A stretch of DNA of 64,000 nt from Brevibacillus brevis (GTDB lineage: Bacteria > Bacillota > Bacilli > Brevibacillales > Brevibacillaceae), in assembly GCF_001039275.2 (NCBI RefSeq), contig NZ_CP030117.1, positions 1,943,501-2,007,500 of the forward strand. The letters are read 5' to 3'. Positions 10,772-19,104 of the stretch are shown here, piece by piece. The position numbers were made by a program, and so were the translations under genes. The notes beneath the pieces were generated by a model. It worked only from the letters and a program-made list of their open reading frames with translations. It did not search any database and had not been told where the DNA came from. Positions within the stretch are counted from its first letter, which is position 1; every line of letters begins with the position of its first letter.

Positions 10772-11485
10772 GTGGATAATCTTACAATGGTGTTACTTCG
10801 CACCCTTTTCTCGTATTTTTTCCTCTTGATCTTAGTGCGGTTGATGGGAAAGCGGGAATTGGGAAAGCTGTCCGTTTTTGATGTAGTCATCTCGATCATG
10901 CTTGCAGAAATGGCTGCACTGGCGATTGAGGATGTCGATAAGCCCGCCCTTCGGTTTTACTTGCCGATGCTGTTGATTGCCTTATTGGAAGTCGCTTTCG
11001 CTTATGTGTCATTGAAGAGCAAGAAATTCCGCGATACTGTGGACGGCTCTGCCGATTTGATTATAGAAAATGGGCAAATCAGGGAGCAGGCGATGCGTCG
11101 CAATCGCTTGAACATGGATGACTTGATGGTACATCTGCGGCAAAAAGACGTAAAAAACATTGCCGATGTTGAATTTGCGTTGTTGGAGCCAACCGGACAG
11201 ATGAGTGTGTTTTTAAAGGAGCAAAAAGACAAAGTTACGAGGGAAGATCTCTCGTTGATGAAAAAGCCGCAAGTCGGTCCTGTCTCGTACAAAGGTCTGC
11301 CCATTCCACTGATTCTCGATGGCAAGGTGAGGACGGAGGCACTGAACAAGATCGGACAAAACCAGCTTTGGCTGAAACGAGAAATCCGGAAATACGGAAT
11401 CAAAGACATTCGAGAGGTTTCTTTTTGCAGCATTGACGAACGTGGCATCATGTATTTGGACAAAAAAGACAAGCCGCTGCAATAA
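10772..11485 (+). CDS. DUF421-domain membrane protein (YetF/YrbG family)
   Basis: 237 aa, GTG start. Three N-terminal transmembrane helices (about 5-22, 33-50, 56-75) with the family signature RLMGKRELGKLSVFDVVI, then a cytoplasmic domain holding SADLIIENGQIRE, MDDLMVHLRQKDVKNIADVEFALLE and a SVFLKEQ turn. B. subtilis yrbG, the same family, is next to spoVB, so this is probably its counterpart. Related YetF proteins have been linked to spore germination in B. subtilis, but the molecular role is unsettled. Confidence 0.87.
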   Translation: MDNLTMVLLRTLFSYFFLLILVRLMGKRELGKLSVFDVVISIMLAEMAALAIEDVDKPALRFYLPMLLIALLEVAFAYVSLKSKKFRDTVDGSADLIIENGQIREQAMRRNRLNMDDLMVHLRQKDVKNIADVEFALLEPTGQMSVFLKEQKDKVTREDLSLMKKPQVGPVSYKGLPIPLILDGKVRTEALNKIGQNQLWLKREIRKYGIKDIREVSFCSIDERGIMYLDKKDKPLQ

Positions 11486-11488
11486 GCG

Positions 11489-13075
11489 CTAGCGGCGAGG
11501 GAAGAACACGGCGAGTTGTTCGCCGATCCACGGAATACGACGCACGTCTTGCTTGCCCAAGACGCGCATGGCGACGAGCAGGACAAAGTACAGCAGGGTG
11601 CTAATGAAGGTACTTGCAGTCAATAGCTGTCCAATTGATACGTCCGTAAACCAGTGCTTGGCAATGTAGGAACCGGAATAACCCATGAGTAGCATAGCGA
11701 CCGCGATTTTGCCGAATTCCCGAAGGTCTACTGTAAAACCGATTTTTTTGATCAGACTGGCAAAATGTAATAAAGTTCCAAGTGTAATGCCGATATTAAG
11801 AGCAATGACAGCGCCGTGAATGCCGAATGCTGGATGTGCCGTGAAAAAAAACATGGCGACAGTTTTGACGATGGCACTAATCAGCGTATTTCGAAAGACG
11901 ACCTGAGCGTAATCGAGGCCTTGCAAGGCGGCTGCAAGCGGTGCTTGGAAAAACAGGAAGACGGAGAACGGTGCCAGCTCTTTTAGCAGCACGCCAACCT
12001 CCCGATACTCATTGCCGTAGAGCAGGACACATAACGGTTCTGCAAAAATGGTGAGCAAGACGGTACAAGGTGCTCCGATGACGAGTGTAATCCGCATGGC
12101 TTGATAAATGCGGCGATGCACGAGTGGGGCATTTTTTTGATAGGCCGCTTCCGCCACGGCAGGAACGAGGGAAACGGACAAGGAATACGTTAAAAAAGTG
12201 GGAAAAAGTAACAAAGGGACGGCCATTCCGGCAAACTGCCCGTACAAACCAGTAGCAGTCGAGGTGGTAAAACCTGCGATGACGAGTGCGTACGGTACGA
12301 GCATCGGCTCTAGCACGTAAGCGATGGAGCCGATGATACGGCTAAGCGTGACAGGGAGTGCGACATGGATGAGTTGCGACAAGCTCTTTTTGCTTGCTGA
12401 AACCGTCATGAGAAGGGGCTTATCCAGAAGCTGAGCTGCTGCTTTTTTGCTGCCTTTGCGATACTGCCAGAGAATGTACAAGAGTCCGGCGGCTTCTCCA
12501 AAAATAATGCTGGCGACAGCACCTGCTGTGGCGTACTCAATGCCTGCCGAAAGAAACGACATCGTCATGACAACGACCAATGCCATTCGGACGACCTGCT
12601 CTATAAGCTGAGAAACCGCAGTAGGGATCATGTTTTGCTTGCCTTGGAAGTACCCTCGCAGAACAAGAGAAATGCCGGAAATCGGGATGACCGGAATGGC
12701 TGCGAGCAGAACAATGTGTGCACGAGGGTCCGCAAAGAGCATTCCAGAAATCCATTGAGAGAACAAGAGGAGCAGGACACAGATGAAGAGGCTGATCCCG
12801 CCGGCGACCGACAAGGCTAGTAATAGAAATCGGCGAGTCAGCCGCGGATTATTAGCCGCTTCCGTCTCTGCCACTTGCTTTGCAATGGCAACCGGAAGTC
12901 CGAATGTCGTCACAGTAATCAGAAAGTATAAAAGGGGCACAACCATTTGATAAAGCCCCATTCCTTCCGCTCCGATAATGCGCGACAACACGATCCTGTG
13001 AGCAAAACCAAACACTTTGGTGATGCCACCAGCAATAATGAGGATGACCGTTCCGTAAAAGAAGGATTGTTTCAT
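11489..13075 (-). CDS. spoVB: SpoVB, MOP-superfamily flippase of sporulation
   Basis: 528 aa polytopic protein with about 14 transmembrane helices. The start is the ATG at 13075 (MKQSFFYGTVILIIAGGITK), preceded by AAAGGAG; the reading frame stays open another 300 bases upstream, but without family resemblance. The N-terminal RIIGAEGMGLYQMVVPL motif is typical of SpoVB and related lipid-linked saccharide exporters. SpoVB is needed for spore cortex synthesis and is thought to flip lipid-linked precursor across the forespore membrane. It is divergent from comN and convergent with the DUF421 gene, as in B. subtilis. Confidence 0.92.
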   Translation of the reverse strand: MKQSFFYGTVILIIAGGITKVFGFAHRIVLSRIIGAEGMGLYQMVVPLLYFLITVTTFGLPVAIAKQVAETEAANNPRLTRRFLLLALSVAGGISLFICVLLLLFSQWISGMLFADPRAHIVLLAAIPVIPISGISLVLRGYFQGKQNMIPTAVSQLIEQVVRMALVVVMTMSFLSAGIEYATAGAVASIIFGEAAGLLYILWQYRKGSKKAAAQLLDKPLLMTVSASKKSLSQLIHVALPVTLSRIIGSIAYVLEPMLVPYALVIAGFTTSTATGLYGQFAGMAVPLLLFPTFLTYSLSVSLVPAVAEAAYQKNAPLVHRRIYQAMRITLVIGAPCTVLLTIFAEPLCVLLYGNEYREVGVLLKELAPFSVFLFFQAPLAAALQGLDYAQVVFRNTLISAIVKTVAMFFFTAHPAFGIHGAVIALNIGITLGTLLHFASLIKKIGFTVDLREFGKIAVAMLLMGYSGSYIAKHWFTDVSIGQLLTASTFISTLLYFVLLVAMRVLGKQDVRRIPWIGEQLAVFFPRR

Positions 13076-13162
13076 GGAAGGCTCCTTTGCAAGGATAAAT
13101 TCACTCAGTAAAGAATATGGACGTGCCGCTGTCGGCATGACTACTTTGAGGGGGAAATTGGG

Positions 13163-13399
13163 ATGGACCAAGCGCAAAAACAGGAATGGTATGGGCAAGT
13201 CGCAAGTCTTTGTGCAAGTAAGGCAGAGGAATTTGCTCTCTTGGGGTACGACAATGTGGCACCTGAAGACGTTTGGGAATGCGTCACGAACAGCTATAAA
13301 GAAATGCCGCCGATTCACCAGCTTGTCAACGACATTTTGTCCTTGAAGCCAAACAAGTATATGAATTACCTCATGATTCAAATGTACAAAAATTCTTAG
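13163..13399 (+). CDS. comN: ComN-family post-transcriptional regulator
   Basis: 78 aa, ATG after GAGGGGG. Short acidic/aromatic protein with the family pattern YDNVAPEDVWECV...NDILSLKPNKYMNYL. B. subtilis ComN (YrzD), encoded at the same place between spoVB and secDF, acts post-transcriptionally on comE mRNA and localises with DivIVA. Whether this organism uses it for competence is unknown. Confidence 0.82.
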   Translation: MDQAQKQEWYGQVASLCASKAEEFALLGYDNVAPEDVWECVTNSYKEMPPIHQLVNDILSLKPNKYMNYLMIQMYKNS

Positions 13400-13488
13400 T
13401 GAAACTTCTTCTTATCTAAATCGTATAGGTAAAAACGCGCGATGCAAGATAAGGGGTTGGTTACCATGGTTCGCTTTTCCAGCATCAA

Positions 13489-13518
13489 TTGACACGTTTT
13501 TTCTTACTTCGCTATAAT
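13489..13518 (+). promoter_or_regulatory. Sigma-A promoter of secD-secF
   Basis: A perfect TTGACA and a perfect TATAAT are separated by 18 bases, 56 bases before the secD ATG. Confidence 0.85.
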
Positions 13519-13574
13519 GGGCATATTGGTTTTCGTGTCGACGACGAGGCACGGCTAGGAAAGAGGGGTATTAC

Positions 13575-14810
13575 ATGATTAAATGGAGCAGACTTGTTTT
13601 GTTCCTGGTTGTGGTGGGCTTGTTGGGCGGTTTGTTTACCACGACTGGACAAGTAGCAAGCAATATCACACTAGGATTGGATCTAAAGGGTGGCTTTGAG
13701 ATTTTGTATCAGGTAGAGCCCCTGAATGAAGGACAAAAGGTCGATACAACATTATTGGCTGCAACAGCACAAATGGTTGAAAAACGGGTGAATATCGGTG
13801 GCGTTACTGAACCAGAGGTAAACGTCGAGCTGCCGGACCGAATCCGCGTGAAGATTGCTTCCCATGATGCTGATCAGGAAAAGCTTCGCGAGTTGATCGG
13901 CAAGCCAGCCGTACTTACGTTCCGTGACGTACAAGGCAAGACGTTGATGAGAGGTAGCGATTTGGCGCCAGGGGGAGCAGCAGTTGGTTACGACGAACTG
14001 AAAAGACCGTTGGTTACCGTCAAATTTAAAGAACCAAAACTTCTAGAAGACGTGACTCGAGCAAATCTTGGTAAACCAATGGGAATCTTCCTAGATGATA
14101 CAATGCAGACCAACCCAACGATTCAGTCTGTCATTTCCGGTGGTAGTGCACAAATTACCGGTAACTACACGCAAGAATCGGCGCAAGAGTTGGCTGACTT
14201 ACTTAACTCCGGTGCAATGCCGGCCAAACTGATTGAGAAACAGGTAACATCTGTAGGGGCTACACTTGGTGCGATGTCCTTGGAAAAAACCTTGTATGCA
14301 GGATATATCGGTGGAGCCTTTATCTTCCTGTTCATGCTGGTGGTTTATCGTTTGCCAGGTCTGGTAGCGAATATTACATTGGCAGCTTTTATCTATCTCT
14401 CCCTGCTCTTCTTGGATTGGATGGATGCGACGCTTACACTGCCAGGGATTGCTGGTTTCATTTTGGGAATCGGGATGGCCGTGGACGCGAATATTATTAC
14501 CTATGAACGTATTCAGGAAGAGATCCGTTCCGGTAAGACGATTCTATCTGCATTCCGTGCAGGTGAACGACGTTCCTTGGTCACCATTTTGGATGCGCAG
14601 GTTACGGCTTTGATCGCAGCTGTGGTATTGTATTTCTTCGGGACTAGCTCTATCCAAGGCTTTGCGATTATCTCGATGCTGACAACGATCGTAAGTATTT
14701 TTACAAACGTTTTTGCCTCTCGCTTCCTCCTCGGCTTGTTGATCCGTACGAACCTATTCAAGAAGCCGTCTTGGTTCGGGGTAAAGGAGAGTGAAATTGG
14801 TGAGTTATAG
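13575..14810 (+). CDS. secD: SecD, protein translocase subunit
   Basis: 411 aa RND-type component that uses the proton-motive force to help late stages of Sec export. N-terminal membrane helix (about 6-24), LGLDLKGGFEILYQV signature, a periplasmic-type P1 domain (about 50-225), then five C-terminal helices with LPGIAGFILGIGMAVDANIITYERI in helix 4. The stop overlaps secF. B. subtilis has one fused SecDF polypeptide; here the two halves are separate genes. Confidence 0.96.
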   Translation: MIKWSRLVLFLVVVGLLGGLFTTTGQVASNITLGLDLKGGFEILYQVEPLNEGQKVDTTLLAATAQMVEKRVNIGGVTEPEVNVELPDRIRVKIASHDADQEKLRELIGKPAVLTFRDVQGKTLMRGSDLAPGGAAVGYDELKRPLVTVKFKEPKLLEDVTRANLGKPMGIFLDDTMQTNPTIQSVISGGSAQITGNYTQESAQELADLLNSGAMPAKLIEKQVTSVGATLGAMSLEKTLYAGYIGGAFIFLFMLVVYRLPGLVANITLAAFIYLSLLFLDWMDATLTLPGIAGFILGIGMAVDANIITYERIQEEIRSGKTILSAFRAGERRSLVTILDAQVTALIAAVVLYFFGTSSIQGFAIISMLTTIVSIFTNVFASRFLLGLLIRTNLFKKPSWFGVKESEIGEL

Positions 14811-15732
14811 AGCACTAGAGTACGCTGATAAGTACAACATTGTAAAAAACCGTAAGAAGTTTTTTGTGATTTCATGGATTATTCTTGCATTGGGCCTGCT
14901 GTCCATGTTCACTTTTGGGTTGAATCTCGGGGTTGATTTTAAGGCAGGTACACGTCTGGATATGTATATCGGGAAAGACTTCTCGACTACTGATATTGAT
15001 GCAATCGTCCGGGAAAAGCTACCGGAGACGCATTTTACGAATGTGACAGCCTATGGGGAAAAACAGGCTTATACACGCTTTGAAGAAACCATTCCGCCAG
15101 AAAAGCTGACGGAGATTGAACAGGCATTGATAGCCAAGTATGGTGATCAGGTAACCAAGCAAGAGTCTACAGTTGATCCGATTATTGCACAAGAATTGGT
15201 ACGCAATGCCGGTCTGGCAATTTTGTTCGCTGCACTTGGGATTGCCATCTACGTAGCGTTCCGCTTCCAGTTCTTGATCGGGGTCGCGTGTGCGATTGCT
15301 CTCTTGCATGACGTATTTATCCCGATCGCGTTGTTTTCCGTGTTTCGACTCGAGGTTGACTTGACCTTTATCGCAGCGATTTTGACGATCGTTGGTTATT
15401 CGTTGAACGATACGATTGTTATTTTTGACCGTATCCGTGAAAATGAACGCGTGATGAAGACCAAGACAATTGAAGACCTGGAACACCTGGTAAACGTGAG
15501 CTTGTGGCAGACCATGCGCCGCTCTGTCTTTACCGTGGTAACCGTTTTGGCGACAGCCGTTGCGATTGTGTTCTTGGGAAGCGAAGGGATTCGCAACTTC
15601 TCCCTCGTACTGATTTTCGGATTGCTCAGTGGTTCCTACTCTTCGATCTTTATCGCTGCGCAAATCTGGGTTTCTTTGAAAAAGAGAGAAATGAACAAGA
15701 AGCGCTTTTCAACTGCTCCAAACGAAAGCTAA
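14800..15732 (+). CDS. secF: SecF, protein translocase subunit
   Basis: 310 aa if translation starts at the GTG at 14800, ten bases after AAAGGAG; the upstream in-frame GTG at 14791 sits almost on the SD and is less likely. The reading frame overlaps secD by 11 bases. Six membrane helices, the FGLNLGVDFKAGTRLD signature and the VGYSLNDTIVIFDRIRENE motif of SecF are present. Partner of SecD and YajC. Confidence 0.95.
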   Translation: MSYRALEYADKYNIVKNRKKFFVISWIILALGLLSMFTFGLNLGVDFKAGTRLDMYIGKDFSTTDIDAIVREKLPETHFTNVTAYGEKQAYTRFEETIPPEKLTEIEQALIAKYGDQVTKQESTVDPIIAQELVRNAGLAILFAALGIAIYVAFRFQFLIGVACAIALLHDVFIPIALFSVFRLEVDLTFIAAILTIVGYSLNDTIVIFDRIRENERVMKTKTIEDLEHLVNVSLWQTMRRSVFTVVTVLATAVAIVFLGSEGIRNFSLVLIFGLLSGSYSSIFIAAQIWVSLKKREMNKKRFSTAPNES

Positions 15733-15735
15733 GCC

Positions 15736-15768
15736 GAAAGCCGCGGGGATATTCCCGCGGTTTTCTCC
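15736..15768 (+). terminator. Terminator of secD-secF
   Basis: CCGCGGGG and TCCCGCGG stem with GAAA/TTTC extension, then TTTTCTCC. Confidence 0.8.
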
Positions 15769-15794
15769 TTTTTTTACCGGAGAAAGCCTCACTA

Positions 15795-15824
15795 TTGTCA
15801 GGCTTGGGCTCCATCCTCTATAAT
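15795..15824 (+). promoter_or_regulatory. Promoter of recJ-apt
   Basis: TTGTCA, 18 bases, TATAAT, 24 bases upstream of the recJ start. Confidence 0.8.
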
Positions 15825-15847
15825 GAATGAGGATTGGAGGAAAGCCC

Positions 15848-18196
15848 ATGCTGAAAGCGAAAACACGCTGGAAACTGGCCACCTATGATGAGCAGCTTGC
15901 TGCTAGTATTGCCGCAGATTGCCAGCTTACTCCGCTCGTATCCAAGCTACTGGTGATACGTGGCATTGACACATCACAAAAGGCTCGTGACTTTTTACAA
16001 GCCGGCCCAGAATTGTTTCATGACCCTTTCTTGCTGGATGGAATGGAACAAAGCGTGCATCGCATTCAACAAGCCATTCAAAGGCAAGAACCGATTTGCA
16101 TATACGGCGATTACGACGCCGATGGGGTTAGCTCCACATCGCTAATGGTACATCTACTGCGCCAACTCGGCGCTGTTTTTGACTACTATATTCCCAACCG
16201 TTTTACAGAAGGGTATGGGTTACATAAAGACGCATTGGCGCATCTGCATCATAGCGGCTATAAGCTGATCATCACTGTCGATACAGGGATCAGTGCAGTG
16301 GAGCAGGTAGCGTACGCGAATCAGTTGGGTCTTGACGTCATTGTAACCGACCATCACGAACCTCCGGCAATCATCCCGGAGGCATTTGCTGTGATTAACC
16401 CCAAGAAGCCCGGCTGTTCGTACCCGTTTGATATGTTGGCGGGAGTGGGGGTCGCCTTTAAAGTGGGGCATGCCTTGCTGAAAGAACCGCCATTGCATTT
16501 AGCTGATTTGGCTGCATTGGGGACGATAGCGGATTTGGTGCCGTTGGTAGATGAAAATCGCATTCTTGCTCGAGCAGGATTAAAGCGCTTAAATCATACA
16601 AGGAATCTTGGTCTGCAAGCCTTAATCCGAGTTTGTGGGTTGGCCGATACCGAGCTGTCTGCGGGACATGTAGGCTTTGCGCTAGGACCGCGTCTGAATG
16701 CGAGTGGAAGGCTGGAGACGGCTGAATCTGCTGTGAAATTGCTGACGACTTCGGATATGGACGAAGCAGAGAAATGTGCCCAGGCGCTGGACGACTTAAA
16801 CCGCGAACGTCAGGAAATTGTCGCAGCGATGACTGAGGAAGCTGTACAGATGGTGAATGAGCTGTATCCGCCTGACCAGAACAATGTTCTCGTTCTAGCT
16901 AAAGAAGGCTGGAACGTGGGTGTGGTAGGGATCGTAGCTTCCCGATTGGTCGAGCTTTTTTACCGTCCAACGATTGTGCTTGGCATTGATCCGGAAAAAG
17001 GAACAGCAAAAGGCTCGGCACGAAGCATTGCAGGTTTTGATATGTATGAAGGTCTGACTGCTTGCAAGGAGTGGCTACCGCACTATGGCGGTCATACAAT
17101 GGCAGCGGGGATGACCTTGCCTGTAGAAAATCTCGACTTCTTACGCCAAAAGTTAAACGAGCTCGCTGGAGAGTGGTTGTCCGCGGAAGACTTCACGCCG
17201 ATGACCAAGGTGGACGTTGCGATGAGCATGGAAGAGATCAGCTTGACCGCGGCGGAGCAACTCGAACAGCTCGCCCCATATGGAATGGGGAATCCAACAC
17301 CGCTCGTTTTGTTAGAAGAAGTAGAAACGCAAGGGATGCGCACTATTGGGCGCGATGACAATCATTTGAAGTGTACCTTGAACAAAGCGGGTACCTCTTT
17401 GGATGCAATTGGCTTCAACTGGGCACATGTAACAAAGAGAGTAACGCCCAAGGCACGTTTTCACGTATTGGGAGAATTGTCTGTAAACGAATGGAACGGA
17501 AATCGAAAGCCTCAGCTGACGATCCGTGATTTGTCTGTTGGACACCAGCAAGTGTTTGACTGGCGAGGCAGTCGTGACAAGATAGAGAAATGGCAGCAAG
17601 TAATGGCGGAGTCAAATTCGGTGACCGTTCTGTTTCGCGAGGAAAGCTACGAGCCATTGGCAGCGAAAGCGACTAGCGATCAGGTGAATTCCTTGTTCGT
17701 GGTTGGACGAGAGGGGACTGACATCACAACCTCTTCCAACGTGATTTTGTATGATTTGCCGAAGCATCGTTCCGAATTGGAAGTGGTTCGTGTCTTGCTC
17801 AAACAAGCGGAGCGCATATACTGCTTGTTTGGTGATCCGGATTTGGGAATGGAGCGGCTTTCCTGTCCGGGCCGGGATCATTTTAAACAGTTGTACCAGT
17901 TTTTCGTCCAGGTGCCAACTGTTAAAAAAATCCACATGGATGCATTGGCCAGAAAGCTGCAATGGAAAAGAAATCTATTGGACGGCATGATTGCCATCTT
18001 TATGGAGCTGGAGTTTTTAGTAGAAGAGGCCGAACAGTACACGTTGCAGGCCAACACTGCGAAAAGACCGCTCGAGAGCTCTATGCTCTACGCGAATTGG
18101 AAGGAAGAAGCACAGCTTGCTACGGATTTATTGCTTTCTTCTTCTGATGCAATGATTCAAGCGCTTCATCAATTGGTGGAACCAACCACCGTTTAG
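15848..18196 (+). CDS. recJ: RecJ, single-strand-specific 5'-3' exonuclease
   Basis: 782 aa. The ATG at 15848 follows GGAGG by seven bases; the in-frame ATG at 15827 lacks a site and lies on the promoter. DHH-family phosphoesterase motifs: DYDADG (88-93), ITVDTGISA, and VTDHHEPP. The DHHA1 domain carries GVVGIVASRL and GSARSIAGFDMYEGL, and an OB fold follows (about 460-560). A C-terminal extension (about 570-782) resembles that of other Bacillales RecJ proteins. It acts in recombination and repair. apt follows after 12 bases. Confidence 0.95.
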   Translation: MLKAKTRWKLATYDEQLAASIAADCQLTPLVSKLLVIRGIDTSQKARDFLQAGPELFHDPFLLDGMEQSVHRIQQAIQRQEPICIYGDYDADGVSSTSLMVHLLRQLGAVFDYYIPNRFTEGYGLHKDALAHLHHSGYKLIITVDTGISAVEQVAYANQLGLDVIVTDHHEPPAIIPEAFAVINPKKPGCSYPFDMLAGVGVAFKVGHALLKEPPLHLADLAALGTIADLVPLVDENRILARAGLKRLNHTRNLGLQALIRVCGLADTELSAGHVGFALGPRLNASGRLETAESAVKLLTTSDMDEAEKCAQALDDLNRERQEIVAAMTEEAVQMVNELYPPDQNNVLVLAKEGWNVGVVGIVASRLVELFYRPTIVLGIDPEKGTAKGSARSIAGFDMYEGLTACKEWLPHYGGHTMAAGMTLPVENLDFLRQKLNELAGEWLSAEDFTPMTKVDVAMSMEEISLTAAEQLEQLAPYGMGNPTPLVLLEEVETQGMRTIGRDDNHLKCTLNKAGTSLDAIGFNWAHVTKRVTPKARFHVLGELSVNEWNGNRKPQLTIRDLSVGHQQVFDWRGSRDKIEKWQQVMAESNSVTVLFREESYEPLAAKATSDQVNSLFVVGREGTDITTSSNVILYDLPKHRSELEVVRVLLKQAERIYCLFGDPDLGMERLSCPGRDHFKQLYQFFVQVPTVKKIHMDALARKLQWKRNLLDGMIAIFMELEFLVEEAEQYTLQANTAKRPLESSMLYANWKEEAQLATDLLLSSSDAMIQALHQLVEPTTV

Positions 18197-18208
18197 GAGG
18201 AATTTTTC

Positions 18209-18721
18209 ATGGATTTTAAACAATACATTCGTGTTATCCCAGATTTTCCACAGCCAGGTATTCGTTTCAAGGACATCACTACTCTCTTGAAGGATGGCCC
18301 TGCTTACAAAGCTGCGATTCAAGACTTGGCTGTGTTCGCGCGTGAAGTACAAGCAGACGTGATTGCGGGTCCAGAAGCACGTGGATTCGTAGTAGGTGCT
18401 CCACTGTCGTATGAAATGGGAATTGGCTTTGTGCCGATCCGCAAGTCAGGTAAGCTGCCATATGAATCCATCAAGGCGGATTACGACCTGGAGTATGGAA
18501 AAGATGCACTGGCTGTACACGTAGATGCTATCCAACCAGGTCAGCGTGTTCTGATTGCTGACGATTTGCTGGCGACAGGTGGAACGATTGAGACAACAAT
18601 CAATTTGATTGAGCAACTCGGAGGCAAAGTGGTAGGAGCTGCCTTCTTCATCGAACTGTCCTACTTGGATGGACGTAGCAAAATAGGTGAAATTCCTATC
18701 AAATCGCTCGTTCAATATTAA
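18209..18721 (+). CDS. apt: Apt, adenine phosphoribosyltransferase
   Basis: 170 aa, ATG after AGGAGGAA. It salvages adenine to AMP with PRPP. The PRPP-binding motif is VLIADDLLATGGT, and the N-terminal YIRVIPDFPQPGIRFKDIT is characteristic. It sits between recJ and relA as in B. subtilis and is closed by its own terminator. Confidence 0.97.
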   Translation: MDFKQYIRVIPDFPQPGIRFKDITTLLKDGPAYKAAIQDLAVFAREVQADVIAGPEARGFVVGAPLSYEMGIGFVPIRKSGKLPYESIKADYDLEYGKDALAVHVDAIQPGQRVLIADDLLATGGTIETTINLIEQLGGKVVGAAFFIELSYLDGRSKIGEIPIKSLVQY

Positions 18722-18734
18722 TTGATGTAACAAG

Positions 18735-18767
18735 GAAAAACGGGTGAAATGCCCGTTTTTTTCTTTT
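18735..18767 (+). terminator. Terminator of recJ-apt
   Basis: AAAAACGGG and GCCCGTTTTTT stem with a GAAA-type loop, followed by a T-rich tail. Confidence 0.8.
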
Positions 18768-18970
18768 TTCTGGGGCTGTACATACTTTACAGGGGAATTC
18801 AGCTTTACAAGACGAACGACATACAAGATAATAGTATGAAATAGACAGACATGATACGTGCAAGTAAGCCTTCGCCTGCGCCAAAAGGCTTGGCAAAGCC
18901 CAAGTTTTCTAGACGTATAGGAAAGTTCAAGTGCTTCACAGTGCGAAATGCGTCCAGGCTTAAACTTTCC

Positions 18971-19074
18971 GGAGCGCATCACGAAGTGCCTCAGCGTCTG
19001 CTTCCGGCAATACTTCGGTGAAACTTTCCGCTATAATGCGGTCGCTCCTCCGTGAGAAGGCCTCGAACGAGGTT
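18971..19074 (+). repeat. Dispersed 104-bp repeat, copy A (inverted partner at 27021-27124)
   Basis: About 90 of 104 bases match the reverse complement of 27021-27124 with no gaps. The element begins GGAGCGCAT, has complementary CGCTCC near its other end, internal near-complementary CACGAAGT / ACTTCGGTG and GCC / GGC, and closes with a CCTCG-AA-CGAGG hairpin. It is therefore largely one imperfect palindrome, as expected for a structured RNA or a non-autonomous mobile element. In this copy, but not the other, the variable centre reads TATAAT. Confidence 0.85.
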
Positions 19075-19104
19075 ATTTTACTGAGAGGATAAGGGAAGGG
19101 AACT

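Larger units (their letters stand above)
18722..19104. other. apt-relA intergenic region
   Basis: 383 bases without a convincing gene. It holds the apt terminator, about 200 bases of unexplained sequence with several short inverted repeats, and the first copy of a 104-bp dispersed repeat ending 30 bases before relA. Short reverse-strand frames cross it but have no ribosome binding sites. Confidence 0.6.

Noticed and set aside
13076..13381. N-terminal extension of spoVB by about 100 residues
   Set aside because: The ATG at 13075 has AAAGGAG and begins with the family's usual N-terminus; the extension overlaps comN on the other strand.
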